Positions 1-12,800 of a stretch of DNA of 64,000 nucleotides are shown here, one piece after another. Where the stretch lies: NCBI GenBank assembly GCA_903813345.2, contig CAIIXF020000008.1, forward strand, positions 28,894,005 through 28,958,004, in the 5' to 3' direction. The position numbers and the translations under genes are program-made. The notes under the pieces are model-generated. The model was not told the origin of the DNA. It did no database searches and saw only the letters and a program-made list of their open reading frames with translations. The number at the start of each line of letters is the position of its first letter. The first letter of the stretch is position 1. This DNA is from Owenia fusiformis. Its lineage: Eukaryota > Annelida > Polychaeta > Sabellida > Oweniidae.

Positions 1-201
1 CCCTGGCATAATGACCCTCTCTATATCCTTAAAGAGGTCTTCCCATTTCTCCCCTTCTTGAGGGGCATGGTCAGGAATAAGTTGATGCAGATACCCTGGC
101 TCAACAGTTGGAAACACACGTCTCTCTTGAATGTTTTCTAAATAATCTGCGACATAACCTATCATCTCTTTTCCCCTTCGCCTAAATTCTGCGCCATCCA
201 T
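1..201 (-). CDS. AADC-family decarboxylase copy 1, first coding exon (gene runs off the left edge)
   Basis: Read on the minus strand, ATG at 201-199 opens 67 codons ([20 protein letters not shown] at the start, ending in ERVIMPG). This is the conserved N-terminal segment of aromatic-L-amino-acid decarboxylase, a PLP enzyme that makes dopamine, serotonin or tyramine-type amines. The exon end would fall exactly at the window edge, so no donor can be seen. The peptide differs from the equivalent exon at 15221-15421 at about three residues (Gly for Asp15, Gln for Glu, Glu for Asp), which implies a young tandem duplication. The DNA upstream of the two ATGs is unrelated, so the two copies have different leaders. 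The rest of this copy lies outside the window, so it cannot be judged intact. Confidence 0.85.
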   Translation of the reverse strand, partial: MDGAEFRRRGKEMIGYVADYLENIQERRVFPTVEPGYLHQLIPDHAPQEGEKWEDLFKDIERVIMPG

Positions 202-998
202 GTTCGAGGACAACCAATAAATTAATAAATTCCCCAAGTGTGGTGAGTCATTTATGTATGACGTGTAAATAAACTTGATTAACTCGATATGGACAAACCT
301 ACTTACACATGAATAAGGATGAAAAAGAAGTGCTGAATGCTTGTCATAACAAAATGAGGACATTGACAGCATCTTGAATTGTGTATCCTTGATTTGTTTT
401 TATTTTTTCGTTGGGGTAGGATACAAAAAATATTTTGTTTCATAATCGAAAAATTAAAAAAAAATGCGACAGATTTTGAAAAACAGGAGTTTTAATGGTA
501 GATTTGAAAAGTCTCTGACACATTCATGCCCTCCTTAATATTTTTATTGACCTGTAACTGAATTTTTTCAAAAGGTCCACAATATTAAAAAAAACTTTAA
601 CGCATCAACTAAGTTAGTATGACATAGTTTCCATAGAAACAACTTCCTAGCCAAGAGTTTAAGTAACAGGTACTAGTCTAGATATGAAACTGAACGAATG
701 CCCATTTTTAAAATGCGTCGAAAAAAGCATTGTTTTCGGTAATTTTATCGCTATTTAACTCTAATGTGGACAACGTATTTTCATAACACTAACGGACATG
801 GGGGTTCAGATGGCCAACCTGGCGTTTCCAGCTAGAGTTGAAGAGAGGTCAAAAGTAGGTCAAAGTAACTTAGGGGGATTTTTTGTGTACAACGTGGGTA
901 CATACCTTTTCTAGATCTGGATATAGGTAATTTGGTAATATCAAAAATAGGGGGAGGGGGAGAAAACTCTTGGGAGTTATACCATGCAATGTATTATA
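202..998. other. Upstream flank of AADC copy 1, no gene seen
   Basis: AT-rich single-copy-looking DNA, expected to hold the leader or promoter of AADC copy 1. No convincing TATA or initiator arrangement and no coding exon was recognised. Confidence 0.4.
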
Positions 999-1871
999 CA
1001 GGGTGTTAAAAAAATGCAACCCAAAGAAATCGCTATATCTTGAAAATACTTGTTCAATTATGTTCATATTTTCAGGAAAGAAAGAGGAGACTGTGTATAG
1101 CTCCTTTTGTTAGTAAGTTGTAAAACATGATACCTTGGACACCTGCTCAAAAGACAGTTGTATAAGGAAAATACGAAAAACGCAGTAAGCGGTGATAGCA
1201 ACCGCAAAAAAATTTAATAACTTTCTAACCATAGTGTTTTGGCTCTTGAAATTTGGCTCAAATCATCTCCATTCACTGTACAGTAAATCTGGAGAGTGCA
1301 TTCAAAATCACTTCAGTCTGCCTGAACGCCATGGTTCAGGCAGACTTAAGAAGGCATTTTGACCATGACTGTAAAGTCCCTGGAGTGACTTTGATGAAAC
1401 TCCACAAATCCACCACACATTGAATGAGGATAATTTGTCCTAAATCTGAAGTGCCAAAACACCATGGTTAGAAAGTTATTTGGTTTTATTGCTGTGGTAG
1501 TCACCTCTGACTGCGTTTTCATATTTTCCTAGAACAACTGTCATTTGAGCAGGTGTCCAAGGCATCATGTTTTACAACTTTCTGACAACAGGAGCTATAC
1601 ATACACAGTCTCTTCGTTTTTTTCCTGAAAAAATGAACATAATTGAATTAGTATTTTCCGAGATATAGTGATTTTCCATTCACGTTTTTCGTATTTTGCT
1701 AGTACAACTGTCTTTTGAGCAAGTGTCCAAGACATCATATTTTACAACTAACTAACGAAAGGAGCTACACATACACAGTCTCTTCTTTCTTTCCTGATAA
1801 TATGAACACAATTGGATTAGTATTTTCCAAGATATAGCGATTTCTTTGGGTTGCGTTTTTTTAACACCCTG
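999..1871. mobile_element. 873-bp mariner-like palindromic element
   Basis: Ends CAGGGTGTTAAAAAAA and its complement, flanked by TATA so that a TA duplication fits. The arms continue as an inverted repeat (AAGAAATCGCTATATCTTG and complement). The right arm segment is present twice in tandem (about 1516-1690 and 1690-1871). The centre (about 1315-1347) is a perfect hairpin, AGTCTGCCTGAAC against GTTCAGGCAGACT. No transposase is visible. Confidence 0.75.
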
Positions 1872-1892
1872 TATATCATTTTAAAGATGCAC

Positions 1893-2042
1893 CCATAAGT
1901 TTGGCAACCTTAGCTCCCCCATTGAACTAAGTGTTAAAGCATCTTTACCTTTGAATTTTTATTAACTTTAACCTGCTATGAAAATACTTATACTTTTGAT
2001 GGAAACGTAATTTGACTTTATTTCCAATACCTCCAAATATTC
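1893..2042 (+). repeat. Direct repeat, left copy (pairs with 4201-4350)
   Basis: CATAAGTTTGGCAACC...CTCCAAAT is shared with 4201-4350 at moderate identity in the same orientation. The first bases also match the ends of the TA element at 19047-19274, so this may be a half-element of that family. Confidence 0.6.
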
Positions 2043-2650
2043 TCAATTTTTTCCTCAATTACAATAGGTCGAAAATTGATGATTTTGATGATTTTTTTGA
2101 AAATCGACATTTCCATGTTGACCAATGGGAAATGGTAGGCTTGTCGCAAGTCATATGATAGAATATCCATCCATCCGAGTCCTTGCAAAAAATACAAGTT
2201 AGGTAGGCAATTGAATTTCCTAACTTTTTTTAACAAAAAATTAATACGTTTCTTCAGGTTCAACAAAGTTATAGGCTTTTAAAGTCAAAATTGTTTTTCA
2301 AAAAACCTCTCCCATTGATTTTCAAAAATGACTTTGAAGCTCTGTAACTTTAGTATTCATCAAGTAAACTAAACATTTAGTGAACAAAAAAGTTAGACAA
2401 TTCAATTTTCGATATAATTTTTTTTGCTGAATCTTTTACTGAATAGATATCCTGATTTCTGATTTACCCCGAACCGGGGGGTAACCAAAAACCGATCGCG
2501 AATTGTTGTTTTACCAGGTTGACTTTGAGAACATTTTGATAAGGTGCTTGTACATTCATGTTATATTGTCAGTCTGTAAGATTTTCGTCATCTTTTCCCA
2601 AAGTTCAATGCGTTATGTTTGATTTTTGATTACATTTTATTTATCATGCT

Positions 2651-4053
2651 ACACATGCAAATTACATCGGGCCCCGTTCGAGCTCGTATGAGCCCCGAGA
2701 ATTACAAGTCATCATGGGCAAAAAGGAGCACGATCCTTGTACGGGCTCGTACATTCGTACGGAGCTCGTTTTCGAGGCCCGTAGTAGCTCGTACGATGCT
2801 AGTAATTGTTGTTTTCGAGGCCCGTACGAGCATGTGCGATGCTCGTAATTTCGAGGCCCGTATGACCTCGTACGAGGCCAGTTATCGGGCTCTTTTACAG
2901 CGCAAAAATTATTATTTTATGTCATGCTTAAAAGAACAAAATGCGTAAATGAAGTCTCACTTTTGATCTTCATAGTATTTCCATTGGATTAATAATTATC
3001 TGATCTTTCATTTGACATCAAAAACAGCTCTAACAGATCACATCAGAGTTGACACTAGATCATGAAAAAAATATTTTCGATCTATCCATTTATATTATGT
3101 CTTTTTTAGCAAGTTTTTAGCAATGCCATTGAAAGATGGCATTAATTATCCATTCATTTTTGATAGGATTTTCAACCATACGCCATCTTTTAATCCAAGA
3201 GTTATTTAAAACATACACTTTGTGAAAAGTGGTAATTCACTCTTTTGATCTTTGAAATTCAAATGCTGTTTTCTATGCAAGTAATTTTTTTCAATTCAGT
3301 ATTGACCCATATTAAAAATTTTATCATATTTGATTGAGTGTGTAACATAATATTTTGTCCTTTCCCCTAAAAACATGCCATGACTGAATCATTTACCACA
3401 CATCCGATAACAATATTATTTATCAATCTGTGATATATCACATTTCAACGTACGCAAATGTTTTATATGCATTAACTTTACTTGTAGAGAAATATGGTGT
3501 CTCCTATTTGAACCCGCTTGTTTATTTTGTTTCCTAGCTTTTATACTGTTTATCATGTTGATACAGACATGCGAATATTTTGAGATTAATATTGAAGACA
3601 TCATAATTCATAATTAGATATAATTAAAATGTAATTTCTCAAGTATGCTGTATTTTATTTCATCGATCAAAAGGTGTTCATCAAAATAATTGATCAATTA
3701 CGAGCCTCGTTACGAGCCACCATACGGGCAAGTACAGTGCTCGAAAATTTCGAGCCGATTACGGGCCTTAATTGTTACGGACATCGCACAGGCAAGGACA
3801 AGGCTCGAAAATTACGAGCTATTACGTGCCTCGTATCAGGCACCGTACGGGCAAGTTCGGGGGTCGAAAATTACGATTTATAACGGAGATCGTTACGGGC
3901 ACCGTACGGTCAAGTACGGGGGTCGAAAATTACGAGCTTTTACGGGCCTTGTAATCACAAGCTCTTACGAGGCTCGAAAATTACAAGCAATTACGAGACT
4001 AATACGGGCTCAGTACGGGCTTGTACGGGGTCCGATGTAATTTTCCTGTGTGC
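2651..4053. mobile_element. Foldback-type element with subterminal GTACGGGC repeat arrays
   Basis: Inverted ends AAATTACATCGGGCCCCGT (2659) and ACGGGGTCCGATGTAATTTT (4025-4044). Inside each end is an array of degenerate units built on CGTACGGGC and TCGAAAATTACGAGC (2668-2890 and about 3700-4030, opposite orientation). They bracket about 800 bp of AT-rich single-copy-like DNA. The local GC in the arrays is far above the surroundings. Open frames over the arrays are by-products of the repeat. Confidence 0.7.
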
Positions 4054-4200
4054 ACGATTCCCAAAATGACCCAGAATACTATGAATACAAGGTTAGTTTT
4101 GTTCATTAGATATTGCCATTCTGTGAAGATGAACTTAATTTTCTCACTTATTCAATGTTTTTCCCGATATAAACTTCTCAATATAAGGGCCCTACACTCT

Positions 4201-4350
4201 CCATAAGTTTGGCAACCTAAGCTCCCTCATTGAACTACGTGTTAAAGCCTCTTTATGTTTGAATTTTTATTTACATATCCTGTGAGGAAAATACTTATAT
4301 TATTGATGGAAATGTAACTTGACTTCATTTCCAATGCCTCCAAATTTTTC
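4201..4350 (+). repeat. Direct repeat, right copy (pairs with 1893-2042)
   Basis: Same orientation as the left copy. Together the pair brackets the foldback element and about 600 bp more. Confidence 0.6.
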
Positions 4351-4359
4351 CATAACGTC

Positions 4360-5030
4360 GTGCTACATCGATTTATGTGTAAATTCTCGTTAAATCGATG
4401 ACAAAAATACTATTTAAAGAATCTGCTTACCCTCTGCAAAGAAAAAAGGTGCATGGTCCATTATCAATTATATCTTTTTTATTTTCCGTTATTATCATAC
4501 CAAACATTTGGAGGTGTAATGTAAGTAGAGAATTTCGCAAACATGGTAAAAAGTTAAAGAAGATTGAATAGAACAACTCCCAAAATCGTGAGTGTGACTT
4601 TTCACCATAGATTGACGTCGTTATAAATGAGAAATCCTATATCCAGCAATGTGCTCTCAATAAGGAGATCTTGTAAGACATAAAAATAAATTATAAGTTA
4701 AGTAAAGAAGAATGCACCGTTTTAAAAAGTTTTCAATCAAATATAACTTTGTGAAAAATATCAGTTAATAGAATAACAGTCTGATTAATAACAACCATTT
4801 TGTGATAGAAGTTCAGGTAAAATCCTTCAGATTCAGAGGTCCCTCCAAAATTCAAAATTAGGAGTAACTTGGGACTTCGAATTGTAAAATAATGATAGCC
4901 CTTAGTCTTTCTCAATCACTCATAAATATGTTATACATCCTATACTTAGCCTATAGATACTAAAATTTATTGCCGCTGAGTTTTTATATAAAACTTTGGC
5001 AATCAATTCCATGTCTATTATTGTTAACAA
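4360..5030. other. AT-rich intergenic DNA, nothing recognised
   Basis: No gene, array or element end was recognised. Confidence 0.4.
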
Positions 5031-5038
5031 AAGGAATA

Positions 5039-5776
5039 AAGGAGCACTTGGGTTATCACAAACAATTTCAGAAGGTTATATCTTGGATTATGACTATTTT
5101 CTGACAATGAAGACAAGTTTATCTTTTAGATCAATTCATTATCTCAAAGAAAATTATGCACAGTAATAATAAATTCAAACAAACTCGGAGATATTTAACT
5201 AGCAATTAACCCACTTTTTGACCCCAACAACACACTTTTTGACCCCATTTTGAAGATGTTGACCCCATTTTCACCAAAAATGCAATCATTTTTTACAATG
5301 TTTAATGCATTACTATTCTTTATTTTGATGTATCAAATAGTTCTTGAAAGAAAAACTTAATTGCATTAAGATAAGTGTTCCCCATGTTATTTCTCCATTG
5401 AAAAATCTCATGCTATCCATTGGTTTCAGTTCATTTTGGTCATCCAAGTTGAATACCTTTAAAGTCCCTGGAGCAATCAAATTTTCCTTTTAGGAAATGG
5501 ACCATGTCTCAAAGCACATTCTAATTATGCAATCAACAATATAATAATAGGTTGCATTTTTGGTGAAAATTAGGTCAACATTTTTGAAAAAGTATGTTGA
5601 TTGGTCCATTGCCCCTTCAATATCACTTAGGTCTGATTAACCAAATTATCATTATATATACTTTTCTTGAAGATAATGAATAGATCTAAAAGATACACCC
5701 ATGTTCATGATCAAAAAATATTCATAATTCAAGTTAGAATCGTTTGAAATTGTTTGCGATAACCTACATGCTCCTT
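5039..5776. mobile_element. Long-TIR non-autonomous element, TA flanks
   Basis: Ends AAGGAGCACTTGGGTTATC and complement TGCTCCTT, each flanked by TA. The arms (about 120 bp each) are inverted at moderate identity, with a second inner inverted pair TTGACCCCATTTTCACC / GGTGAAAATTAGGTCAA near 5250 and 5565. No coding region was found. Confidence 0.6.
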
Positions 5777-5867
5777 TATGTATAAAAAACCAAAATGTAT
5801 GTCAGATGTGACATGTTTTGTTATTCAGTTTATTTTATTACAAATTATCATATCAAATTACAAATAC

Positions 5868-5985
5868 AAATAGCGGCTGTAATTAACAGCATTAATAGCC
5901 ATGATTGTACTTAACAGCAATGGATAGCCATGGCTGTAATTAACGGTATTAATAGCCACAGCTGTACTTTTAACACGTTTAATAC
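5868..5985 (+). repeat. Short tandem array (about 36-bp unit, three copies)
   Basis: Repeats of ATAGCCATGGCTGTAATTAA with variation. The stretch from 5990 to 6400 holds a small hairpin near 6071-6106 (GCAGTTTGT/ACAAACTGC) and nothing else recognised. Confidence 0.6.
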
Positions 5986-6258
5986 TTTAAAAAACTAGAA
6001 AACAGTACAAATATCATAAAATTACGTTTGAAAGCACAGAATCCCAAGTTTTATGATGCAATGTTGCTAGGCACGCAGTTTGTGATCGAAACAAACTGCA
6101 TGCCTAAGTAGGCACACAGCTTAATATGAGCATTGTGAGAAAGGAGATTGAAGAAGACAAGATAAGCTTTCCAATGATGTGCTGTATATTATGTGACTAG
6201 CAATTTCAAATCGTAAAAACTGTATGTTAAGTTGTTAGTCTGCGAAAATATTTCCTCA

Positions 6259-6264
6259 TTTATT
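6259..6264 (-). terminator. Candidate AATAAA poly(A) signal of AADC copy 2
   Basis: AATAAA on the minus strand about 380 bases after the stop, beyond the duplicated terminus. This is motif evidence only. Confidence 0.3.
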
Positions 6265-6401
6265 CTAGTCCTATGCGTTTCAATTAATTTTTCAGTTTCT
6301 ATTGTTTCATTCAATTCTTCTATATGTTTTGAATTAATTTGGAATAATAATGTTAATTGCCTTTGAAAGAGGTAAGTTTATAATCTCTCAAAATGTCAAA
6401 A

Positions 6402-6560
6402 TTTTTATAATTTGAGAATTACACGAGCCAATAATTTAGTCATATTGTCTATTATGCAACAAATGTTGCGTAAATCCATTGAATATCATCGTTTGTTTTC
6501 AATTATCATTCTAGTAGCCAGTTCAGCTATGACACTCCAGGCATACGCGATATCCTTGGA
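6402..6560 (-). repeat. 159-bp tandem copy of the AADC copy 2 terminus
   Basis: This repeats 6561-6719 with an exact 159-bp offset and only a handful of mismatches. Read on the minus strand it again encodes [17 protein letters not shown], the last residues ENKR and a stop. It lies after the real stop, so it should sit in the 3' UTR and not be translated. Confidence 0.85.
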
Positions 6561-6644
6561 TTTTCATAATTTGAGAATTACAGGAGCCAATAATTTAGTC
6601 ATATTGTATATTATACAACAAATGTTGCGTAAATCCATGGAATA

Positions 6645-6845
6645 TCATCGTTTGTTTTCACTTATTATTCTAGTAGCCAGTTCAGCTATGACACTCCAGG
6701 CATACGCGATATCCTTGGATTCAGTTGATTTTGCACATACAGCAAATCTGATGAAATATGTTGATTTGATTTTTCCAGGTACAAGGTGGATTCTGCCATT
6801 TTTATTGATAAGTTCTAGAAGCTTCTCGTTTGGTTCATTTGGTCC
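6645..6845 (-). CDS. AADC copy 2, last coding exon with stop
   Basis: 66 codons plus TGA (6647-6645): [20 protein letters not shown], then [20 protein letters not shown], ending SENKR. The C-terminus aligns end to end with human DDC. The next 159 bp downstream (6402-6560) are a tandem copy of the terminal coding and early 3' UTR sequence. Confidence 0.92.
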   Translation of the reverse strand, partial: GPNEPNEKLLELINKNGRIHLVPGKIKSTYFIRFAVCAKSTESKDIAYAWSVIAELATRIISENKR

Positions 6846-9800
6846 CTGCAAAAAGGTAAAAATTTTAACTGCTTAAATCTTAAGGCCTTGGTCTTTAGGT
6901 CTATACAGTTTGATAACTGCTTAAATCTCGTCATTTGAGTGGTGACAATACACACTCAATTTACTTATCAGTTATATACCTTAATATATATATTTATACA
7001 TAATAAAAGCCAGGTATGTACCTTCATTCTGAAGCACACCAGTCCCATGATGACCTCAGCAACAATCTCAAATCTTCCATCTTTTACCACCAAGCCTTCA
7101 AACTCATGGGCAAGTGCAATTTGCTGTATTTAAAAGATGCAACACCAAATGTATTAAATCAGCAGTGGCTGTTCTTTGTGGGCCTAGAAAAACATTTAGG
7201 GCCCAAAAATTTTTTAGGCCCAGAACTTTTGTATGGCCTCAAAAATGGGCCCTTTTGGCATAATTTGGCTTTTTAGCCCTTTTTAAGCCACATTTTCAAA
7301 AATGGGTCTTAAATTTTTAAGGGCCCAACATTTTTTCTGGAAACTGACTCAAAATTTGCCCCCCTCCCCTGTTAGCTTCTGGATCCGCCAATGATCAGTT
7401 TCAATTTTTGATTCATTGTGCAGTTGTTTGATATTATTCATATATGGGATTCTCTTGTGTTTGCCTTGAAAACAAAACTAAATATCTAGATGACTTGTTG
7501 ATTAAATGGATTGTGCAAACCTTCCGAATAATATCCTGAAGTGCTCTCACGCCATACAGTCTCAAAACAAACCAGAGCTTTAGAGATCGGAATCTTCTGC
7601 CAAATGGGATCTGCCAGTGCTAATAAAACAGTCATAACTTATTGTGAGTAAGCCAATTATAAATCTGATCTTGCCAGTTACAAGAAGCCACGTGGGCGAG
7701 TTTTAGTGTCAGTATCAATTATATGACTTACAGAAGTAAAAAGACTGTTCAAATGCCTAATGGACAGGTAGTATCAAGAATGGTTCAAAAAGTGAACCCT
7801 TGCAACAAACTATATCTCAATTATTACTGGGCTGATATTCTCACATGCTTTAGAGGAATGTGTAAAGTTACTGTGGGTACATGAAGGTCACTCAGTCTTC
7901 AGTCTTGCAGAAGTTACATGGCATCAACTGATATGTCTGATTTCTTAATGATGTCCTCAATCCATGCTCAACGGTCTTTGGATCCAGATGACAGCTGCAA
8001 CGCGAATATTGAAGTTTTTCACTCTTCTGTCCAGCATATCTAGGGGTATTTTGTATTTTTGAGGCTTTTATTTTTATTTCCTAGTAAAACGGTTGTATCT
8101 AAAGTTTTTTCAGTGGTGAACAACATTCACTCCACGGCTCCGGATAACTGCTGCAACCCGCGTCGAACGCTAAAGTTGTTCACTGCTCTATCCAGCACAG
8201 CTAGGGGTATTTAGTATTTGTAATGCATTTTCTTTACTTTCAGGAAAAGATTGTTGTAAGCAATGACCAACTTCAACCTTTGCTTCACGGTTCTCGATAA
8301 CTACTACAATGCGAATGTTGAGGTTGTTAACTGCTCAAAAACCGCAAATGTTGGAGTTATTCACTGCTCGAAAACCTTTAGAAATAATTTTTTCTTGAAA
8401 ATAAAGAAAATTGCATTGGAAATACAAAATACCCGTAGATATGGTGGATCAGTCAGTGAAAACCCTCAACATTCGCGTTGCACCAGTCATCAAGAACTAC
8501 GGAGCATGAATTGAGTACATCATCAAAAAATCAGGCATGTCTGTTGATGCCATGTAAGTTTTGCTAGATTTAATGAGTGACCTTTTTGTGGTACCCACAA
8601 GAACATAGACCTTCCTCTAAAACATGTGAAAGTATAAGCCTATTAGTGTGGGTAATAACTGTTATATAGCTTGTTGCAAGGATTCAAAGGGTGTGCTGTT
8701 TGGATGCATGGCCTGCTAATCTTGAGAACGTGTTTGATAAGGAGCTCAGACCCGTAGCCAGGATTTGCCAAGGGGGAGAGGTTCACTTTTTGAAAAATTC
8801 CAGGGGGGTTCACTTTTGACAATTTTGGACCAAAAATGGCCAAAATCACTTAAAAAGTTCTCAGAATGGTGAAAAATTGCATGATTTTGAAAGTATTTTT
8901 GGCCAGGGGGGGGGGGTCCATCGAAACCCCACCCCCATCCCCTGGCTACGGGCCTGGAGCTGGTAATATTTAAGAAGAAATAAACAGAAATGAATAAAAG
9001 CCTTACTCTGAAGTCTGGCATGGTTTTCTTAATATCATTTCCACCAGTCTTAAGAAATGCAGCATCAACATTAAATGCATCAACTACATATGATGAGTCT
9101 TTCAACCTACAAAATAACTAAAATGTTATGTTCAAAACATAAACTGTTTCATCAAAATGAGAATCATTGCCTTTTATGGACCATGGCGTCGGCTCAGTGG
9201 ATTGATGTTGACCCTTAGTTACTCCAATTGACTTAGAGACTGGATTCTGTCTGTCCCACATCATTTGGGACTGGGTGCTCTGTCTCTCTGTATGAATACT
9301 ACAGTACATGTATAATAAATGTATCTCCGGGTATTTTGATATATATCTAGTGTGTTAGTGTGTAATGGTCTTAAGTATGAATGAAGTGTCCCATGGTCTT
9401 GCGGTCTTTGATTGTGATAACGGTTCCTAATTCGTGTCTGTGTTTAGGGGAGGGGGGGGGTATTGGACATTGTTTCTTTACATGTTAGAGCATCGTTTGG
9501 TATATTTGGGGTTTGCTTAGTTATTTATTGAAAAAAAAGAACTTACCACATTGCTGAGCAGTCAAAGTTTACCATCAACCATTTATGAGGGTTGAAATCA
9601 AAAGACATTGCATGCTGTAAAATTGTAAAAGATCATCAGGTAGACTAAATGTATTAACAAACTTCACTATAGTTGCAAAATTTCAGTTAGTCTGTTTTCA
9701 AAGGCCATTGGGGAATTATTGTCATTATTTAATGTTGATCTGAACACAGCTATACAATACTGAAATATAATTCATTTTAATGAGGTTTTGCCCTTCATAT

Positions 9801-12800
9801 ACTATTTCGGAGCAGTCCTTGTGAGAATTATGGAGGCGTAGTAAATGCAGTTGAAAATGGCAATGCAACCTTAACCGATGAGAATATTATACTCATATGA
9901 GGGGCATGATTCTTTTGGTGTAAAAAGCATCGAACAATAGTTTTTATTATATTTTGGTGAGGCAACTTTGTTTCGCATCACAGCTAGATACTCTATTGGA
10001 TGTGCTTGTCTCACATAGTCATCGATCGAATATTTTGAAGGTTTTTACCTCGACTCCATCTAGTAGATATCTATATTCTGGACAGATGAAGGCACTCCCA
10101 GCATATGCAGCATCGACATGCATCCAAATCCCTTCTTTCTCACCTATAAGATCAAAATCAATTTTCGCCCGTCGTCCATGATTATATACTGCGCACATTG
10201 TGATTTCAGTATGACCATTTGTATAGTGGCTGTGGATGGTTTGTTTGACAATCGGTATAAAGGTACAGCAGTTTTATGAAAAATGTTATTGCAAATTAAA
10301 AATATTTGTTCATTGACTTACATATCGGCCCTAGTTCTTTAATGTTGTCAAAGGCACACGAGCTTGTTGTCCCCAACGTTGCACATACCTAAAACCAAAC
10401 GATGGGTTGAAATGGTTTGGAAATGTTTGTGAGGGGTTTGTTCCATGCTCTAATAGAATTCTCTAACTACTTGTGCCGTGTCCATCTTATTGTTTGCTTT
10501 CTGAGTCGGGTCTATAAAGACTTAAAAGTATGAACCCCATTACGTTGTTCGCGTGACAGATAATTTCCTGAAATAGGTCTACAAAGACTTACAAGACATG
10601 TTATAAATCCCATTACAACATGTATTTCGTCCTTGTTATAGATTGTTTCACTACAGATATAACAAAACTTGGTCTGTATGTATAAGTCCCACCTCAGGCC
10701 CGTAGCCAGAATTTTCCAAGGGGGGTTCACTTTTCCCAAAAATTCTAGGGGGGGTTCACTTTGGCAAATTTGGCCAAAAATCACTCAAAAAATAGTCAGA
10801 ATGGTGAAAAACTGCATGATTTTGAAAGAAATTTTGGCCAGGGGGGTTCGCCCGAACCCCCCCCCTGGCTACGGGCCTGCACCTGCAATTGCTTTGCCCT
10901 TATGATAGATTGGTTCCTGGATTACATGTAGGTCTATAAATACTTACAAAACATGGTATGAGTCCCATTGATTTGTCCTTGTTGATAGCCTCTTGGAGTG
11001 TGTCCCCGCGTAAACTCTGTTTGTCATCAGCAGGCAGTTGTACTATTTTTACACGCCCAAGAAGACCAGCTCGTTCAACAGAGACATGAGACTGTAACCA
11101 AGAGTGTGACAATTAATGCATGATGAGAAATGTTTACTATTTTGAATAGAAGACCGCTCAATTTTCTAGTTATTTATAATATTTTAAAGCAAAATTAACA
11201 CTCAATTAATAATCTGGGTACACTAAAGCACCTTTTATGAAAAATGAAAGATTTAGGCCGTGTTTGGAATGAGTTATGTTCATCTGAAAAAAGTACAAAA
11301 TGGTAGAAAATGCAGTCTGACCTTAACGCTTAGCGGTATATTCCAAATCTAGATTTTAGACACTCTAAGGGACATCCTTTCGATTTCCATACAAAGTCAA
11401 AGTGATTTAACAGTTCTAGGATATGGAGTGGGACAAACTTTAGTTTTAGAAAATACAATTGAAGCCAATTGAACACCTTTATAAAATGGTATGTGCTTAG
11501 AACTCTGTACTTACATTATCTGAGCAATAAGCCACAAGTTTATCTGCAACTTCTTCACCATTTTTAATTTCAGGATGATTATGTCTATAGTCTTGTATCG
11601 CCTTTTGTCTTGCTGCCAGTAGTGCAACAAATGTGGCTTCTGATGCCGTACCCTATATATTAAATTGTGAAATGCAAAATTATTTAATTTCATGTTCTAA
11701 AATGATGATTTGACTTAGCGTTGAATTTAACACCATCAATAAAGTAAAAAATAAGGTCAAACCTAACGTTACAGAGAGTGAAGAAAATTTAGGAATGGTT
11801 GTAATCCCTCACACCCCAAGGATAAGATTTAAATCGTACAAAAGTTATTTATAAGATACCATGAAAGAGTTGCCCAAAGTCATATGTAGGGGTAACATCG
11901 AGAAAGCTTGAAGTATGCATCAAAGAACATAAGTCAGATGTTGAAAAGAATACCAATAGCAGACCTTTTACGAGGGGTAACAAATCCGCATCTCAATCCG
12001 AATTGTATAGCTTAGCTATCACAACACATGTGTGCTCCAGTAACTGTACTATATAACGGTACTATAGACAGTGTCAGTAACAAACAGGACAGGATAGGTG
12101 GATTAAAGAAGCAGTCTATATCAAAGAAACTGAAAATATGAATAGGAAACAAGGAAATTTCCAACTCTACAACAGTGTTGGGAGCACGTGCTCAAGAACC
12201 GGAAGTCGAATAAAAGTTCTGAAGGTGGCAACCGTTGGGGTCCGAAACGTCAATAATGTCACGTTTTAGGGTAGTATAGGGACATTTAAATAGTTTTATG
12301 AATTATTGCGATCATCTAAACCCTATGAGTATGATGTAAAGTATGACAAGAATGTTAAACCACCTGTATAACTCCCCCTCCTTTACCACCAGATAGGAAC
12401 TGTTCTGGGAGATTCAACAGTTTCGCCAACCAATCCATCATCACCACCTCTAGCTCAGTACATGCTGGACTGGAAGCCTAAAATTCAAACACAATAGAAC
12501 ATTTTTACATACTTTTGTGAAAGGTCGTTTCTTTTATTTAAAATACTGGTAATATCAAGTTACATTCAGGGTGATCCAGGATATAAGTAGTGGGTTATAA
12601 AATAAATTGTGAAATATTTTAAATGTTTGATTATGAAAAATAGTGTCATCCCCCATAGCGGACAAATTTGCGATCCCTCCTCGTGAGTATATAAAAAAGT
12701 CTGAAGTTGGGCACTGCTCTATCCATCATATCTAGGAATATAGTTTGTATTTCTCATACATTTTTCTTTATTTGTTAAATGTTTCTGAGCAGTGGACAAC

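Noticed and set aside
2619-4040. Overlapping open frames of 60-116 codons at both ends of the foldback element
   Set aside because: They are open only because the GC-rich unit arrays lack stops. The peptides are low-complexity repeats with no domain.
6412-6876. 154-codon plus-strand open frame
   Set aside because: It is the antisense of the duplicated last AADC exon. Its internal repeat is the 159-bp duplication.
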